A stretch of DNA of 64,000 bases from Hahellaceae bacterium. Its GTDB lineage: Bacteria; Pseudomonadota; Gammaproteobacteria; Pseudomonadales; Oleiphilaceae. Shown here one piece after another: positions 61,855 through 64,000 of this stretch; positions within the stretch are counted from its first letter, which is position 1; each line of letters begins with the position of its first letter. The position numbers and the translations under genes were made by a program. The DNA is taken from assembly GCA_016716085.1 (NCBI GenBank), contig JADJWY010000026.1:620001-684000 (forward strand), written 5' to 3'. A model generated the notes under the pieces. The model ran no database searches. It was not told the origin of the DNA and was given only the letters and a program-made list of their open reading frames with translations.

Positions 61855-63546
61855 ATGACTGCGGCCGCTCCCCGTAAAAAATCACTGACGCCCAGCGCTA
61901 TCCGTATCGGCAAACGCTACCGCGCCAATCGCATTGATCAGAACTATGATGCAGTTGTTATCGGCTCTGGCATTGGAGGACTCACCACGGCTGCGTGCCT
62001 CTCGAAACAGGGCAAGAAAGTCCTCGTGCTGGAGCAGCATTACACGGCGGGTGGATTTACCCACAGCTACGCCCGCAATGGTTATGAATGGGACGTAGGC
62101 GTCCACTATATCGGCGACATGGGTTCCCCCCATACACTGGGGCGCAAGCTGTTCGACTATATCACACAGGGTGAACTGAAATGGGCGCCCATGGATCCCA
62201 CCTATGACCGGTTTTACCTCGGTGACGAGCACTATGATTTGGTCGCCGGCCCGGAAGCTTTTAAAGCGGGTCTGCTCAAGGACTTCCCGAATGAAGCCCA
62301 TGCCATCGACACCTATCTCGGGATGTTGAACAAGGTCGCGGGTGCTATGCAGGGGTACACGCTGAGCAAGGCGCTTCCGCGTTTAACGCTTCCGGTAGTC
62401 TCCCGCCTGTTGAAATTCACCCTCCCCGACTACTTTAACAAGCCTACGTACGAGGTTCTGTCAAAATTGACCCGCGATGATAAATTGATCGCGGTTCTCA
62501 CTGGGCAATGGGGCGATTGCGGTATGCCGCCTAAAAAGTCCAGCTTCCTGATTCACGCCCTCATCGCCAAACATTACCTCCACGGTGGCTACTACCCGAT
62601 TGGTGGCGCGTCACGCATGGCAGAAACCATCATTCCCGTGATTCAGGCGTCAGGCGGTGATGTGCTGACCTATGCGGATGTGAAAGAAATCCTGATTGAA
62701 AACAAACGGGCCGTGGGTGTACGCATGGCCGACGGACACGAAATCCGCGCTGCGCAGGTCATCAGCAATGCGGGCGTCATCAATACATTTGAAAAGCTCC
62801 TCCCGGAGAGTGCACGCGCGCTGTGCAACTACACGACCCATCGCAAACATATTCGTCCATCAATGTCACACCTGGGCATGTACATCGGGCTCAAAGGCAC
62901 CGCCGAGGAGTTGGGGCTGCCCAAAACAAATTACTGGATCTACCCGGACCACCGTTACGATGAAGCCGTTGACGCCTTCATAGAGGACACCTCGCGTCCG
63001 TTTCCGGTCGTTTACATTTCCTTTCCTTCAGCGAAAGATCCGTCCTACGCCACGCGTTATCCCGGACGATCCGCGATTGAAATCGTCGCTCCGACGACCT
63101 TTGAACAATTCGAACCCTGGAAAGACACGGTGTGGGGTAAGCGAGGCGAAGACTACGATGCACTGAAAGATGCGCTCACAGAGAAAATGCTGGAGGTTCT
63201 CTACAAGAAGTTCCCTCAGTTGCGTGGAAAGATTGACTACTATGATACTTCCACCCCCTTGTCGACCGATTTCTTCTGTCGCTACAGCCGGGGTGAAATT
63301 TATGGTCTCGACCACGATCCAGAACGTTTTGAACAGGACTGGTTACGCCCCTCTACCGACATCAAAGGACTCTGGCTCACAGGACAGGATGTCCTTAGCT
63401 GTGGCGTAGTGGGTGCAATGATTTCAGGGCTGATGACGGCCATTTCGATTGAAGGCCTTCGTGCCGTTCCGCTGATCAAAGAAATCTTTGTCAAACCGGG
63501 CAAAGGCGACTGGGTGAGAACGCCGGCAGAACCCGTCAGCGTTTAA
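61855..63546 (+). CDS. FAD-dependent oxidoreductase (CrtI/retinol saturase-like)
   Basis: A 563-aa flavoprotein. The N-terminal dinucleotide site is VVIGSGIGGLTTAACLSKQG, broken here, ending LVLEQHYTAGGFTHS; the C-terminal FAD-contact block is LWLTGQDVLSCGVVGAMISG. The overall plan is that of phytoene desaturase, CrtISO and retinol saturase families. No carotenoid genes are near, so a carotenoid role is not supported; a lipid or other polyene substrate is possible. A GGAGG site precedes the ATG. Probably repressed by the divergent PadR. Confidence 0.85.
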   Translation: MTAAAPRKKSLTPSAIRIGKRYRANRIDQNYDAVVIGSGIGGLTTAACLSKQGKKVLVLEQHYTAGGFTHSYARNGYEWDVGVHYIGDMGSPHTLGRKLFDYITQGELKWAPMDPTYDRFYLGDEHYDLVAGPEAFKAGLLKDFPNEAHAIDTYLGMLNKVAGAMQGYTLSKALPRLTLPVVSRLLKFTLPDYFNKPTYEVLSKLTRDDKLIAVLTGQWGDCGMPPKKSSFLIHALIAKHYLHGGYYPIGGASRMAETIIPVIQASGGDVLTYADVKEILIENKRAVGVRMADGHEIRAAQVISNAGVINTFEKLLPESARALCNYTTHRKHIRPSMSHLGMYIGLKGTAEELGLPKTNYWIYPDHRYDEAVDAFIEDTSRPFPVVYISFPSAKDPSYATRYPGRSAIEIVAPTTFEQFEPWKDTVWGKRGEDYDALKDALTEKMLEVLYKKFPQLRGKIDYYDTSTPLSTDFFCRYSRGEIYGLDHDPERFEQDWLRPSTDIKGLWLTGQDVLSCGVVGAMISGLMTAISIEGLRAVPLIKEIFVKPGKGDWVRTPAEPVSV

Positions 63547-63559
63547 ATCAGCATGGCAA

Positions 63560-63604
63560 ACCGGAGGACAAGGTCAGCTGCCCTTACCTCCGGTCTGCCA
63601 GACC
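63560..63604. terminator. Candidate convergent terminator hairpins
   Basis: ACCGGAGG (63560-63567) pairs with CCTCCGGT (63587-63594) around a loop that itself can pair AGG with CCT; GGTCT-GCC-AGACC (63592-63604) follows and partly overlaps. The region lies between the ends of the oxidoreductase gene and yebG. No U-rich tail, so tentative. Confidence 0.45.
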
Positions 63605-63605
63605 G

Positions 63606-63899
63606 TTAACCGCGCTTGCCGATCGCACGAACCTTGTCATCTTCAACTGGCACATCAATGGCCAAAAGCTCGTCTGCCTTGCCCTTAAACGCCTGCGCCA
63701 CAGCATCCTTGTGCTCCGCAAATAAAAGACTGATACGCTCACCCAGCTGCTCATCCAGCTCTGGCAGCTGCTTTTCAAGAAAAGCCTGCAGGTTCTCCGC
63801 CAGCTCCAGTTTTTTATCGAGCGCATCGGCCTCGGCCTTACTGGTAAACGTTCGCTTACTGGGATCTCTGTCGCTCATAAATAGATTTACCACCGCCAT
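63606..63899 (-). CDS. yebG: YebG family DNA damage-inducible protein
   Basis: A 97-aa protein matching E. coli YebG in layout: an N-terminal beta part (AVVNLFMSDRD), TFTSKAEADALDKKLELAENL and an acidic end. ATG 63899 with GGGAGAA upstream gives normal length (E. coli 96 aa). YebG is SOS-induced; its role is not settled. A LexA-type half-box lies about 60 bp upstream. Confidence 0.9.
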   Translation of the reverse strand: MAVVNLFMSDRDPSKRTFTSKAEADALDKKLELAENLQAFLEKQLPELDEQLGERISLLFAEHKDAVAQAFKGKADELLAIDVPVEDDKVRAIGKRG

Positions 63900-63959
63900 T
63901 GTTGTTCTCCCTTTCGGAACCGTAAAATCAAACTGACTGCAATTACCATAACACAAATA

Positions 63960-63975
63960 CTGTATTTACATAAGG
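63960..63975 (-). promoter_or_regulatory. Weak LexA-like box upstream of yebG
   Basis: CTGTATTTACATAAGG, preceded by TA, has a complete TACTGT half-site and an A/T-rich core, but the second half (AAGG) departs from ACAG. It fits the known SOS control of yebG only loosely. Confidence 0.3.
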
Positions 63976-64000
63976 GGTATCCTGTTAGCACCACAAAGGC

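Noticed and set aside
1..64000. CRISPR array, tRNA or rRNA genes
   Set aside because: No regularly spaced repeats and no tRNA- or rRNA-like sequence noticed on either strand.

Overview
The window reads as chromosomal DNA of a free-living, flagellated, probably marine or salt-adapted gammaproteobacterium. Support comes from the mix of families: rsfS-nadD-proA, prkA-yeaH-spoVR, maoP, yebG, a DesT/DesC/DesB-type desaturase locus, flgP-flgT and a fused mrpAB Na+/H+ antiporter operon. Base composition is moderately G+C rich throughout. An Oceanospirillales/Saccharospirillaceae-like host is an inference; no rRNA is present to test it. I saw no tRNA, rRNA, CRISPR array, integrase or transposase.

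Layout. 1-2305 (minus): rsfS (cut by the window edge), nadD, proA. 2410-5760 (plus): two overlapping membrane proteins with degenerate GGDEF domains, coupled to a DedA-PAP2 fusion. 5897-10655 (plus): prkA-yeaH-spoVR stress cluster, then a 115-aa unknown. 11088-20308 (minus): one apparent operon of a CheA-like kinase, an RND adaptor, an RND pump and a hybrid histidine kinase. 20097-26047 (minus): a rearranged patch in which a 1.97-kb direct repeat (most of a GH5-CBM6-CBM2 glycanase gene plus the start of the CheA-like gene) flanks 1.84 kb of a decayed multidomain kinase, giving chimeric and frameshifted ORFs. 26248-28166 (minus): an SGNH lipoprotein hydrolase with a lipase-chaperone-like partner. 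28438-34352: slyD, a 59-aa HTH protein, and a DesT-type repressor divergent from a five-gene run (reductase, desaturase, two unknowns, flavin reductase-like protein). 34392-36427 (minus): a solitary GspF-like protein, maoP and an IscR-like regulator. 36572-42802 (plus): sufBCDS-sufA-sufT-sufE. 43284-44953: exbB-exbD-tonB. 44971-46799 (minus): flgP-flgT. 47001-55240 (minus): a HopJ-family protein, then an overlapping operon running from a diguanylate cyclase through mrpAB-C-D-E-F-G to a periplasmic solute-binding protein. 55450-63899: a pectinacetylesterase-family gene split by an in-frame TAA, an AI-2E/PerM permease, orphan modA, a TetR/SDR pair, a DUF423 protein, a rhombosortase-like protease with PadR, a CrtI/retinol-saturase-like oxidoreductase, and yebG.

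How the genes work together. SUF builds Fe-S clusters under a divergent Fe-S-binding regulator. The des locus supplies unsaturated acyl chains under a regulator with two candidate operators around its promoter. The Mrp complex exports Na+ in exchange for protons and appears translationally coupled to a c-di-GMP synthase. The RND pump sits between two sensor kinases with no separate response regulator.

The most notable observations are the duplicated and scrambled GH5/CheA/kinase patch, the cyclase-Mrp coupling, the kinase-pump-kinase operon, the two unknown genes fused by overlap to the desaturase gene, and the tandem degenerate GGDEF proteins.
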